From Amoebophrya sp. AT5.2 (taxonomy: Eukaryota; Sar; Dinophyceae; Syndiniales; Amoebophryaceae), in contig RXOD01004072.1 in NCBI GenBank assembly GCA_005223375.1, positions 1 through 29,755 on the forward strand: a DNA stretch of 29,755 nt, read 5' to 3'. The translations under genes were made by a program, and so were the position numbers. The notes under the pieces are model-generated. The model had not been told where the DNA came from and made no database searches. It was given only the letters and a program-made list of their open reading frames with translations. Shown here in pieces: positions 18,901-27,057 of this stretch. How positions within the stretch are numbered: the first letter of the stretch is position 1; each line of letters begins with the position of its first letter.

Positions 18901-21900
18901 CAGCGCACGAGTTCTTCTCGAAGATCCAGCTCTGCGAAACAGCGGCCGACAGCGCCCGACTGCGCGAGGAACTGGCAGAGGTTCTGGCGGAAGAAATCTT
19001 GACAGAACGCTTCCTGCCGCACGAATTCTCGGGACTCGGCACGTACTTGCAGGCGCAGCAGCGGCAGCAGCAAGAGGGGAACACTTCAGCCGGGAGCGCG
19101 CCTGGTGCTGGTCCAGGAGTAGCACTCCGGCCGACCACTAGTAGCAGACTTGTTTCGGATCTGAAGCGCATCGTGCTGAAGAAGGAGTGTGACGCGAATC
19201 GGGATCACGCGTTCCGGGACTTGCCGCCGAAGGGAAAGACGTTTGTGCTCGCGCTGCGCGGATTGTTGGCCTACGACGTGCTACTGCACGTGTTGCAAAA
19301 GGTGTGGAAGAAGGACTACGGTCCGGCGAGCGGCGCGTGCAGTGTGGAGATGTGCAAACCGTACCAGGCAGCCGACACGCCGAAGGACCGCGCCGAGTTC
19401 TGGCACGTGGACGTAGGGATCTGCGCTTCGTGTCTGTCGTCCTACTACCAAGGGCTCTCTCCGGCGCAGCTGCGACGAGCCATAGGAGCGCTGCTGGTCG
19501 CTGGGACGAACGCGAGCGAAAGCGCCTACCGATCCTGGTTTGCTCTAAGCGCGCCGGGAATGGAGTCAGACGCACATCGGCGTTCACTTGACAGCGTGAG
19601 CAAGCTGGACCTCACGAACGCGCCACAGTTTGCGTTGCTCGAGCGGTACTTTGCACGGAACTACGAGACGATCAACTTTTTTCTGAAGCACTGCGTGTTT
19701 CCGAACGAAACGCGGCAGTATCCGGAAAACATCGCGGCGACGCCGTGGAACCTCGCGGAAGGGGGCCGGGGGTTCTCCGGAACGAAGGACACGCAGTTCG
19801 TCTACCCGTGCTCCGTGAGTCAGAAGTGGCCACAGGTACCGGGGGGAAGGCACAGCGAGGAGTCCATGATGTGTTCGGTGCTGTCCCAAGTGAAGGGCAC
19901 GGACGGAGAGATGCTGGCGGTGGTAGCCTGCAATCCGGTGTACCGTAGTGCGACCGAAAAGCTCGTGCGCTGGAGAGACGTGCTGCGGACGGCGCTCCTG
20001 GTGCGCGCCGATGAGACAGGGGGCGCTGGGGGTCAAGGGGGCGTCAGCACTCGTTCGCTTGCGGATAGGAGCGACGCGTCCGTTGCGGCGAGAACGAGAC
20101 CGCCCGCCCCGACAGACTCTCGTTTTCCCTACCGCGCGCTGATTGATGTTGGCGGTTTCATGGCCGGGGCCACCGGTCGTGAAGTGGCAGAATACATCCT
20201 GGAGCTGCTGCAGCTCGGGAGCGACCAGCGAACGGACGTCCGCGGGGTTGTTTACCACGACGTGGAGCTGGACTGCAAGGTTATCATGGCTCGCAACAAG
20301 GTTGTGACGCCGCGCGACCGGTCCCCGATCCAGGCGGACGAGTGTTTCGCGTACTACGACGAAGCACGGACACGCGGAACCGATTTTCGCCTGCCTGCGG
20401 ACGCATTGGCCTGCGTGACGCTTAGCCCCACCGTGACGAAGGACGCATTCATGCAGGCGTGCGGGCGCATGCGGCGGCTGCGCGAGGGCCAGCAGCTGCA
20501 CTTCTTTGGGTCGCAGGAGGTAACGCATTGCTTGCGCGACGTGCGGAAGAGCTTTCGCGACGGCGGCACGACGTCGTCGAGCGAGGAGAGCGAGTACGGC
20601 CGCGATGAACGGGGCACCGGTTGGGAGACAGGGTTGGAAGAAGCAGACAGCGCTGCGGTTGGGGGAAGCAGAGCCTCTCGAGCGGATGTCGGTCTGCAGC
20701 TCACTTCCACCGATGTGCTGCTGTGGGTATCGGTAAACACTGTGCAGAAGCTGACGCTAGCCATTCCACAATGGGCGAAACAGGGGAGTCTCTACTGCGC
20801 TGTTCAGGGCGACCCGCGCGTCGCCACGCGGAAGGAGGCACATGATCTGGATGGCATGTACGCGGGCGCCCTTAAGCCGAAGCGCATCAGCCGGCTCGCG
20901 ACCGATGTGTTGGAGCGCTTCCACCAGTGTGTGGAGAGGGAGCTGCGTGCTGCGCCGCGCGCCGATGGCGTTACGCAGGAGGAGGTGGAGCAGGAGCTGC
21001 GGAGGCGGCGGGACGTAATGCCATTCAAGCAGTACCGCGAGAAAATCCGGCAACGCGCGGAGGACTTCGGCGGACAAAGCCGAGTGTTCGACAGCGCGCT
21101 GGATCAAGAGCTGGAACGGGAGCTGCAGAAGGAGATCGAGCAAGAGTACCAGCGCGAGCTTCCCGCGCCCGAGGAGGCGGCGGAGGAGGTGGCGTGGCGG
21201 TACGAGCTGGTGTTCGAGGGTGCGACGGGGCTGGAGAGGCTGCTGATGCCCCAAAGCCCTTCTCCGTGGCTGCCTATCGTGAGGGTGCTGCGCGACACGC
21301 AGGCGCTCGGTGCTGAAGAAAACCTGTTGGCTTTCCTCGAGCGCGAGGATTCGCTGTATGCGACGCGGAACTTCCGGACGGTCCTGAAACGGCAGGCGGA
21401 TCAACATCTAGCCAATGCAGCTGGTGCCGGTGGTGGTCGGATGGACAACTACTTGCGGCCGGCGTTGCGATTCCTGCTGTACTTCCACCGCGCGGAAGTC
21501 GCCGTGCTGCTGACGGACTGCGAGGCGCACGAGCTGTGGCGCTGTTTCTACGCGCGCCCGGCGCAGAGAGCAGGCCTGAGCGTTCCCGATCTGGAGCGCG
21601 TGGGACTGCCACGGGAAATCGTCGACCTCGTGCACGCGAATCTCCACCAGCCCCCCGCCGCAGAAGTGGGGTCCGCCTCGTCTTTTCCCGTCAGCCTGCT
21701 GGACTACAGCTTCCTGCGCGATCGAGAAATGTCCGCCCGTGAAATTGGGGTTGCACCGCACGACGGGCAAGCCCGCGGAGAAGGCGAACAGGCGGAGGGA
21801 CGAGACGACGACAGCAGGCGAATGAGGGCGCCGCTCGCGCTGCACTCCGAGGCGCTGACAGAGTTTTGCGTGAGCGACCGGCTGATGGCACTGCTGGCGC

Positions 21901-22100
21901 TGGTGAATGGCGAGTGCATGTTTCGAGTGCCAGCGCAGCGCGAAGAGGTGCGCCGTTTGCTGGGGTTGGACCCGTCGGCAAACTCGGAACAAAGAGAACT
22001 GGGCATCAAATTCGTGAAAAAAATGAACGCGCTTCGGGGACGAGAAGCGGAATTCGAAAGAAGCGACCTCCACAAAATGCTGCTGGAGGCTGGAGCATGA
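12972..22100 (+). CDS. Giant DUF3638/DUF3645-family ATPase-like protein, 3,042 aa
   Basis: The frame is open from ATG 12972 to TGA 22098-22100 with no intron; the frame also extends upstream to a GTG at 12858, but the splice-like AG at 12936 favours the later start. QLNMGEGKTRVIMP (GEGKT 1774-1778) is a Walker A motif in the DUF3638 setting, and LLDEADAC (DEAD 1913-1916) is motif II. HVDVGICASCLSSYYQGLS from 2145 matches the DUF3645 signature. TRGTDFRLP (RGTDF 2468-2472) and QACGRMRRL (2495 on) look like helicase motifs V and VI. A Glu/Arg coiled-coil stretch lies at about 2680-2750. Around residues 280-350 is another charged coiled coil. Length fits fungal and protist relatives, which reach about 3,000 residues. 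The cellular role of the family is poorly defined; ATP-driven remodelling or translocation is inferred from motifs. The start codon is the main uncertainty. Confidence 0.85.
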   Translation: MQSQIRHIAAQKYSLAASVIQDFKVSNTAVKTFRLPDGFLGAGGHAAGNAGAHPNFDAELDQVLRNSMPTLPHHCGTPFSSSCLQDVPRVSSGSSDGEIRDALYSVQWFEKHIFRAVLAENFAILNPSEGAVLQMFQLVREYLEISLALRAHATALSHPAQQQSREVLVCYSVFCFVFEACKRLWPSLIGDRSQGFGVGVTTDKLAMLLLPSASLQSAALKIHKYLEQNAPSAVVTSALFNLKHQKGTLRFARRCTDADRFLAQQFQREMENRHERKTGYDREQARRRAECARKEEQLKEETQNLERAERNRDRCRSGNEAWHRENNTVREFAVRADRLRNEIAELQQAPQCIVEPLPHLQTKMKEILFFLYTPSTLGVLAHLTSLCEAAFLPRDSKTTRSMPAMAAGPEVCSWESFYSSHQRYQYAPNVRASQPFPVANQPCGLFLGYLNKQDQEQPPKARDGSVQVYPNMGLHALWNVCAPQFPANPFVQLPTASWLCENVFSEQLVTAADRDSLGWSMGLQLCESGGLFCNTDRMLRENQAISTQDKCPDWLRTSQYVRFCTTRAHPCLQLRNVLAMLHDQSLPLTDPTVHQLVRQALYQFGPPLKLPAIGENRNNGDPSPLLTANDDNFVVVEHADATPPAPNDFYVRHVLLDCYNDQLRTFCEIREILDALVDTFREKPRDHLALGFLCEIAGAFVQWHSPLRNTLRAVARTTYDWAVQHMRGRNGDGDETENVLPTFFLRYCVSALLSLPALNADDLELYCAAQLRLRSLLAPNVQAVFSKEEDAKTRHCYEEVVGRNRLQVTDRIDEVVAGVEANLSVILNGALRSADSLPDLPQNLEWSAFRQGERGVREVFVARSERGLYSVNVATGALLVNGAPPGRLPHSVCDDPLFRKTFGDMDIGVHEHQRGYITTRKWGRAYFLFEKVAPQDLVPENDTRSPLCREQIFLSESEEHSLELQLVAPEVIANVFRARQAAHLASRYTHWYCHSLRALFFRSCAKPEDCEKRGTLFGEVHYVLKLFGDAELGVSWVDAGLPSVFTKESTQLLFEVPPAFRNAEKFFVSPLWSTAGAAACEAACEVGFESSLLTVLGIDSQIVFADADDVAANRILDVLAKFEARDYVQFRAALPSLSCEGFLHANLPDAQPFPVTELEFRRYDMVFRVAGRRLLSREHAGYVLCEEQVLPGNMWLGFDHYLTLQPLQVHAGTAGDPSANADLSQLVDSPLRALVTDGKLVDGRGIGRWRPQMSSRGVSSDADAEWVPRRVFQYDVPHAGTRMVARNNEARLQLAALCLVTSMPLVEHASGLRGAETAAELVRKSSLLVGRSEQQKFIELHSVLQTLLQRAAPSERQKLSALHCLVDLVAERSWRLAFCYYPTAFGATSALRTPADVLQQVRDYGAEVLRIKNLACASNHLLLNLSAGVLRSEADLSPAEEWKLFGLHSDRRARRGADCQPVVTVQCVGERPCRGEDFVCELERRVAALAVPRREPTKFRSEATMAKVDEFLTTLGQGFSDGGERVRSKVGEKYQTNLRDSWLEFKLPQEFELCSEGDFRNTIKDVFAQVEGNCCSCFNFVAEALDTWPDALAESATGVRATDRENSWLLRLAGVVHNSSCRRVAAASSAAAAFNETAPTQLAHARAQEQALHLLCEFLIWPERLRRANPFLADDAKTEVWEAIRRFLELRVLKDRLARIAALCGGEGGSTFLQNSVALLKEVQCRRVWNTREHPSWLVLEAWGRLQIRPNQYVIAKQLAGSSGAGVISQLNMGEGKTRVIMPMLALLWTVDAPSRYEIGSQKLVRVTVLSPLLAEMREVLQNILTVGPLDRQLFEIPFNRDVDLSQRGNVMKVLDTLRECRDARGVLLVTPEQRLSLQLKYVELARDPGLVNAEVLQRVRDVVNFPAIDLLDEADACLHYNWQLVYAVGMREELPHRNDRVATAMGLLRVLRESERVREKLWKYPEAVLCSVDGAPAHEFFSKIQLCETAADSARLREELAEVLAEEILTERFLPHEFSGLGTYLQAQQRQQQEGNTSAGSAPGAGPGVALRPTTSSRLVSDLKRIVLKKECDANRDHAFRDLPPKGKTFVLALRGLLAYDVLLHVLQKVWKKDYGPASGACSVEMCKPYQAADTPKDRAEFWHVDVGICASCLSSYYQGLSPAQLRRAIGALLVAGTNASESAYRSWFALSAPGMESDAHRRSLDSVSKLDLTNAPQFALLERYFARNYETINFFLKHCVFPNETRQYPENIAATPWNLAEGGRGFSGTKDTQFVYPCSVSQKWPQVPGGRHSEESMMCSVLSQVKGTDGEMLAVVACNPVYRSATEKLVRWRDVLRTALLVRADETGGAGGQGGVSTRSLADRSDASVAARTRPPAPTDSRFPYRALIDVGGFMAGATGREVAEYILELLQLGSDQRTDVRGVVYHDVELDCKVIMARNKVVTPRDRSPIQADECFAYYDEARTRGTDFRLPADALACVTLSPTVTKDAFMQACGRMRRLREGQQLHFFGSQEVTHCLRDVRKSFRDGGTTSSSEESEYGRDERGTGWETGLEEADSAAVGGSRASRADVGLQLTSTDVLLWVSVNTVQKLTLAIPQWAKQGSLYCAVQGDPRVATRKEAHDLDGMYAGALKPKRISRLATDVLERFHQCVERELRAAPRADGVTQEEVEQELRRRRDVMPFKQYREKIRQRAEDFGGQSRVFDSALDQELERELQKEIEQEYQRELPAPEEAAEEVAWRYELVFEGATGLERLLMPQSPSPWLPIVRVLRDTQALGAEENLLAFLEREDSLYATRNFRTVLKRQADQHLANAAGAGGGRMDNYLRPALRFLLYFHRAEVAVLLTDCEAHELWRCFYARPAQRAGLSVPDLERVGLPREIVDLVHANLHQPPAAEVGSASSFPVSLLDYSFLRDREMSAREIGVAPHDGQARGEGEQAEGRDDDSRRMRAPLALHSEALTEFCVSDRLMALLALVNGECMFRVPAQREEVRRLLGLDPSANSEQRELGIKFVKKMNALRGREAEFERSDLHKMLLEAGA

Positions 22101-22825
22101 ATTCGAGGATTACTTATGAATGTTTGCAAGCTCGATAAGGAAAGACCCAAGTAGTGGTGAAGGATGTACTGCTCATTATCAATTAAAGGTTTCATCATGA
22201 TGAGCTAAGTTAATTCATGTTGCGTCGGTCCCGCTTCCTTCCGATAATGTACCTTTTCCTGTCGACTTTCGGACGCGATAGCAGGGGTTGTTTGCTTCTG
22301 AGGCATCTAGTAATTCAAAAGTTAGTAGCTGTTACCACGACGTCGACGGTCACGGCATTCCCAACTGAAAAGTGAGCTTTTACCCTGAATACTTCGCCAT
22401 GAAATACAGCCCGGACGTATCGTTATGGAACAAGATGTCACATAATAAAACTCGTTTCTACTGGCATATAAAACAAACGGTTGTCCTTTTGGCTTCAGCC
22501 ACACTGTATTACGAGAATACGACCTGGGGGACACTAAAGCAGCTGATAGTATCAGTGCGACTAAAAGTTTCAATACCATTATGAGCAGCAGGTGTACTCG
22601 AAAACGAGTTACGGGACTGGGTAGTGGTATTCACTCGCACACTGTCTTGCAGAATGGCACCGTTTTGCGCACAAAGTTCGCCGTCGAAGAAACTTTTGCG
22701 TTGTGAAGTGGAGAGGGATATCTTCACGAGGTCGTGGGTCTGTCTCTAGATGGCGCGAGCAGAAGGCCAAGCGCATCGTGCGTAATTGATTCGTCATACA
22801 CAAATAAGTTTCCGCCTCAATAAAT
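22101..22825. other. Intergenic region, no gene seen
   Basis: About 725 bases of A/T-richer sequence between the giant ORF and the methyltransferase gene. Frames are short and lack third-position G/C bias. It contains stop-rich sequence probably made of 3' and 5' UTRs. No leader-like 16-mer was found here. Confidence 0.6.
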
Positions 22826-24610
22826 ATGATGATGCGTGATCGTATTGTGTTGCTTGTATATCTCTTTCGGCTGGCGCTGGTGACCGCGGTCCTCCGCTTT
22901 CCCGACGACGACTTTGACTCGCGACACCCTCTCCACTTCACGCACTGCACGGGTGATGCTACGCAACAGCCGCAGCAAGAACAGCCGCAGCAGGCAGGAC
23001 CAGGAGCACCGCCACTTCTACCAGCAGGGAAGGCCCCCGCCCCAAGTCCAACAGAACAAGTAGAGTCCTGCTTCTCCTCGCTGTACGCCAACATGGTCGA
23101 GGATCTGGACTGCAGCGCGATCCTTCCGGACCTCAGTTTTGCGCCGCACGTGGTCGACCGGATGGTATTGTCGACGTGTCCCGAGTTCGTCGCGCTCTAC
23201 AACCGGACCTTCTCCTGGGCGGAGGAAGAAAGGCGCAGTGGTTCAGCATCTCTACGGTTGGGCAGCGTTTTCGACCAGTATCTCGAGGAGTGGCGCGCGT
23301 TTGTGCACCGCGTGCACGCGATGACGAACGTGGTGGAGCGGACGGAAAGTGGGGACGGCGCGCAGCAGAGCGAAGAAACGGACGCTGCAGCTGCGATCGA
23401 GCTGGACGGAGGCGGGGTTGCTGCTGCTAGTAGTGCTAGTTCTGCTGGTGTCGCGGGGGCGGGGGTCGATCGGAGCGCGTCTGCGCCGATCTACACGAAG
23501 GGCACTTGGCAGCTGCGGCTTGGCGAGGAGCGGGGCGCAGAGGACGTGGTGTCCGTTCCCGCGCCACCGAAATTCGCGAACACCACGTTCGACATACTGC
23601 GGCGCCACGTCTCGCTGCTCACCGACGAGGTGGAGAAAGTGTTTTTTCAGTTTTCCTCCTCGGAGAACAAACTCGTCCACGACATCTCCGCACACCAGCT
23701 GGCTATACCCAGGACCGCCGTGTCCGTTCTGCACGCGGCCGCGGACGCGATCTACCGGCGCACGTGCTTTCTGATCGAGAACCTGTCGATGTCGATTCTG
23801 ACCAACTTCCACATTTGGCGGCTGGAGGGGCAGGACGGCGGCGCCGCGCAGATCCTGGCGAATCTGTGGAGCCCGGCGACGGCACCGAGCATCGGCGCGG
23901 AGCACGGCTACCACTTCCACTCGCTCGGGCCGAAGCGGTGGAACGTGCTGCAGTTTCTCGTCGAGCGGGTCGCCGCGGCGAAGCGCACAGCGACGGGAGC
24001 TGCGGCAGGAGCGGCATCCAGCCAAGAGATCCAGATGCTGGAGGTGGGTGTGGACCAAGCGAACACAACGCTGCGGCTGCTGCAGACGTACGACTTTCTG
24101 CACCACACGGGCGTGGACCCGTGGATGAACAAACCAGTGGAGCCGGGCGTGCGGGACGTGGCCGTCGACGGCGACAGGACGCACGCCATGGTGCTGGAGA
24201 AGTTGCGGCCGTTCTCGGGGGCGGCGGCGGGTGCAGGAGTGGGGGGAAGCAGGTCGACAATACTGCGGATGACGAGCGAGGAGGCGAGCAAGCGGTACCC
24301 CGATCGGCTGCGGCAGGTGGTCACGGCAGGAAGAGAGGGAGGCTCTGGAGGTGCGGACGACGCAACAAGGGACGCCGGCTTCGACCTGATATTTCTCGAC
24401 GCGTTGCACGACCACGCCTCCGTCGTGCAGGACGTGTTGCAGTGGATCGGGAAATTATCGGTAAGCGGCAGGCATTTGAAGATCTTGTGCGGGCACGATT
24501 TTCAGTGGCAGTATCCGGGGCTGCCGATGGCGGTGGCGACCGTGGCACAACGCGTGAAAAAGGTGGTTCATCTCGGCAGCGATGGCATGTGGTGGATGGA
24601 GTTCGATTAA
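22826..24610 (+). CDS. Signal-bearing class I SAM-dependent methyltransferase-like protein, 594 aa
   Basis: Three ATGs in a row open the frame at 22826. Residues about 5-22 (DRIVLLVYLFRLALVTAV) form a signal peptide or anchor, so the protein likely enters the secretory pathway. Residues 30-400 are a lineage-specific region with Gln/Pro- and Ala/Gly-rich linkers and helical blocks. The C-terminal third is a Methyltransf_24-type domain: MLEVGVDQANTTLRLL from residue 404 is motif I (E-V-G-V-D), TGVDPW is the second strand with its acidic end, DLIFLDALHDHASVVQDVL from 520 is the D-x-IFLD-x-x-H motif, and GHDFQWQYPG from 556 is the GHD loop. Ala/Gly insertions interrupt the fold between the second strand and residue 520. 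The substrate is unknown; secreted relatives modify sugars or small molecules. The frame is continuous to TAA 24608-24610. Confidence 0.75.
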   Translation: MMMRDRIVLLVYLFRLALVTAVLRFPDDDFDSRHPLHFTHCTGDATQQPQQEQPQQAGPGAPPLLPAGKAPAPSPTEQVESCFSSLYANMVEDLDCSAILPDLSFAPHVVDRMVLSTCPEFVALYNRTFSWAEEERRSGSASLRLGSVFDQYLEEWRAFVHRVHAMTNVVERTESGDGAQQSEETDAAAAIELDGGGVAAASSASSAGVAGAGVDRSASAPIYTKGTWQLRLGEERGAEDVVSVPAPPKFANTTFDILRRHVSLLTDEVEKVFFQFSSSENKLVHDISAHQLAIPRTAVSVLHAAADAIYRRTCFLIENLSMSILTNFHIWRLEGQDGGAAQILANLWSPATAPSIGAEHGYHFHSLGPKRWNVLQFLVERVAAAKRTATGAAAGAASSQEIQMLEVGVDQANTTLRLLQTYDFLHHTGVDPWMNKPVEPGVRDVAVDGDRTHAMVLEKLRPFSGAAAGAGVGGSRSTILRMTSEEASKRYPDRLRQVVTAGREGGSGGADDATRDAGFDLIFLDALHDHASVVQDVLQWIGKLSVSGRHLKILCGHDFQWQYPGLPMAVATVAQRVKKVVHLGSDGMWWMEFD

Positions 24611-25868
24611 AGGTGTTGACACTCTGTGCCGGCGTGCCAAAGCGCCGCAACGCTGAGGCCAGACTGGTGTACCTATGATTCTGGTCTTCGGTTTCGCTTT
24701 CGCTGCAAAAGTGCGCGACCGCGGCTTCACGTTGCTGCTCGTCCGCAGAGACTGCTTTGTCTGTTGCACCAGAAAGAGAGAAAGTATAAGCTGGCATGGG
24801 CGGCCCCTCATGCGGACTGTCTATCATCGGGGCCCAATATACCTAGGTGGAGACCATCGTTCTGCTGTGACTTGTTACTGCACCTGGTCAACGCTGGATT
24901 GCTGCCTCTAATGGAGTGGTCGCTGGTGCGGAGGCAGTGGCGGCCTTTTCACATGAGTGCGTTGTTCGTTTGTGATTGAGGGAGCTCGTCTGGCCTGTCG
25001 AAGCTTTTTCAAAACAATGCGAGACCGGGTCGTGGGAATGCAAGAGCCCCGCTCGGTTCTCGTCTGTTGTCGTTTCGCTCGGAGGCATAAACAGAACGCG
25101 GAGAGAGATTTGCTCGACGTCATCGCTAATAGGATTTCATCCTTGTGTTTGTCCAAAAAAAAGCGTTTGAACCCGACGAATGGGAGTTGTGAAAAGGGAA
25201 GCTTGAACACTACTGCAAGCTTAAGAACGAAGGAGAGGGACGACCTTGTCGTCAGCTGGGCTGTGTAAAGTACGTACTTTTACCAATTTGAATTTCCGGA
25301 ACACCGCGCGTCGGTTCACCGATGAACTATAGCATCCGGCCGCTTCGTGCCACACGAAAAGCGTAAACGTCAAGACTGTTTTTTTTTATAGCAAGCGAAA
25401 TAATTAAAATCTTAATCCCGTTGGCACGGGTTTGAGCATCCTCGGCCAAGGAGCATGGACGCCAGGTGGCAGTAGTGGGATGACAACATCAAATTAACTA
25501 AAAAATCTAGCTAAATTCTATTGTGGATTGAACTCTCCTCTGCTCCTGTTGTGCTGCCGCCAGCATAACAGTAGAGCCTTCACGCCTACGCTTCACCAAC
25601 TTCTGCGCAACTACACCACACAAGACGCAGTCAAGACCGATGGAAAGCTCGCGCACTCTGAAAAAGAATCGATGTTGTGACAATCCTTAATTAACCCCTT
25701 TTTATAGAAAGCGAAACTTCTAGTCTTCGTGATTCACGGCCAGCATCCGACTAACTACAACGCCAGCCGAATGCTTTGTCGCGCCGACGCGGACGGACTG
25801 TCTTCAGCCACGAAGGCGGATTGTTTTCGGCCAAAAGGCTCGCAGAAGATCCGGCGCCCTTAGAACGT
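24611..25868. other. Region without a confident gene
   Basis: Several 60-120 codon open frames occur but none shows the coding bias of the confirmed genes or any recognisable motif. The middle part (about 25260-25740) is A/T rich, with poly-T and TTAATTAA-type stretches, and looks non-coding. Small exons without strong bias could be missed. Confidence 0.5.
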
Positions 25869-26237
25869 ATGGGGCGACAATTAAACGAGCAGAGGACGGC
25901 GCGCGACGAGGCCGCCGAACTTCTCGAGGGGGCGAAAAGGCGCAGGGTGGAGGCGGTAGCGGAGGGGAGTGAAAGAGTCGCCGCGACTCGGGAGGTTTGG
26001 AAGGGGAAGGCGGAAGAGGACGCGGAGAGGCGCACGGAAGAGCTGGCGGCAGTGGAAAAGCAGTGGCGTGCAAGCAACGTCAATTACGCCCGGGCTTGGC
26101 TGCAGCTTATGACTTCATTTAAGGTTAGAAAGACTTTACCCGAACTGTTGATCATTCGCGTAAAGTACGCGAGGTTCGGAGCCCGCAACTACCCCCCTGA
26201 CATAGGCTCGCTTAGGCCGGCGCTCAAACAACGATAA
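25869..26237 (+). CDS. Short charged coiled-coil ORF, about 122 aa, possibly a fragment
   Basis: The frame is open from 25776 with its first ATG at 25869 (MGRQLNEQRTARDEAAELL) and ends at TAA 26235-26237. Residues up to about 75 are a continuous Glu/Arg/Ala-rich heptad-like helix (VEAVAEGSERVAATREVW, AEEDAERRTEELAAVEKQW). Third-position G/C is high to about 26100 and then drops, so the real exon may end there at AAG|GTTAGAAAG, a good GT donor at 26123. The 3' part lies within a diverged direct repeat (26086-26347). It may be an isolated exon, a gene remnant or part of a repeated element. I do not recognise a family. Confidence 0.35.
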   Translation: MGRQLNEQRTARDEAAELLEGAKRRRVEAVAEGSERVAATREVWKGKAEEDAERRTEELAAVEKQWRASNVNYARAWLQLMTSFKVRKTLPELLIIRVKYARFGARNYPPDIGSLRPALKQR

Positions 26238-26347
26238 TGACGCTCGGGCTTGGCTGCGCCAGTAGTTTTCGTTAGTTAGGGTTTACCTCAGCTTGTTGAT
26301 CATTTAGCGCGGAGAGCGCGTGGCTCGAAGCCCGCTACTCCCCCCCT
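26086..26347. repeat. Diverged tandem duplication, two units about 150 bp apart
   Basis: Unit 1 (26086-26197) and unit 2 (26240-26347) share ordered blocks: ACGC[C/T]CGGGCTTGGCTGC (17 of 18), TTGATCATT, and a block like TTCGGAGCCCGCAACTACC versus CTCGAAGCCCGCTACTCCC followed by a C run. Spacing between matching blocks is 148-154 bases, so the order and distance are kept with small indels. Unit 1 overlaps the end of the coiled-coil ORF; unit 2 does not keep an open frame. Confidence 0.75.
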
Positions 26348-26371
26348 TTGGAATAGGAGCACTGCCCTACG

Positions 26372-26428
26372 TTTTCCTGAGGCGTCGAGCGAAGTAAATT
26401 CTTTGCATTTTCCTGCGGCGCTCGTAAG
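26372..26428. repeat. Short diverged direct repeat
   Basis: TTTTCCTGAGGCGTCGAGCG (from 26372) and TTTTCCTGCGGCGCTCG (from 26408) are near copies 36 bases apart, each followed by A/T-richer sequence. It lies just after the larger tandem duplication and may be part of the same decayed repeat. Confidence 0.55.
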
Positions 26429-27057
26429 TACTTTATCATTCATTGTAACACCTCGCGCGGCATCGGGTCAAACTCACGGGGCCAGGAGCCTAGCAGAGTG
26501 CTTCTGAGCTTCTCAAGCTGCCCGGCAGTCGCTTGCGACGGTAAACGCTTTTCGCGCCGAGCCTTTCGTCAGGCACTGGCAGCGGGACGGGGCGGTGTGG
26601 TGCCTAGTTTCCCACGGCCTGAAAGAACGAGCTCACTTGTTTGGAAAGCTCTCGGCTTCCTCTGTCGCAAATTTTAGCAGCAGCATAGTGGGTGCTGGAG
26701 GTGGGGCGTAAGGCACTGCCCCGAAAATCTCCTCGCATGCCCTCCAATTTGTGCGCGGGTTCTGCAGTGTGAGCACCGTCTTCCAAATACTATCGTGTCA
26801 ATCCGTACGCAGATCAGATTCTAGCGTGGCGATTCGGGCAGAGCGCGACCACCCCCATCACAGAGTGATCGACCTAGAAGTGTGTACGTGTAGATCACGC
26901 ACTCTATGGGAATGTCTGTGTGACTCGTGCGTCTTCACTCCGGCTTTTTACCCCTACTTCATGCAAAGCATAGAAATAGAACAGACCGCTGACGCACTTC
27001 GTCGGCACAATCTCAGCAGAATCGGTTAGTGAAGCTACGATAATTGAAACAGCCACC
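26429..27057. other. Intergenic region upstream of the last gene, no gene seen
   Basis: About 630 bases with only short frames on both strands and no coding bias or known motif. No leader-like 16-mer occurs in front of ATG 27058, but AAACAGCCACC just before the ATG offers a possible trans-splice AG at 27049-27050. Confidence 0.5.
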
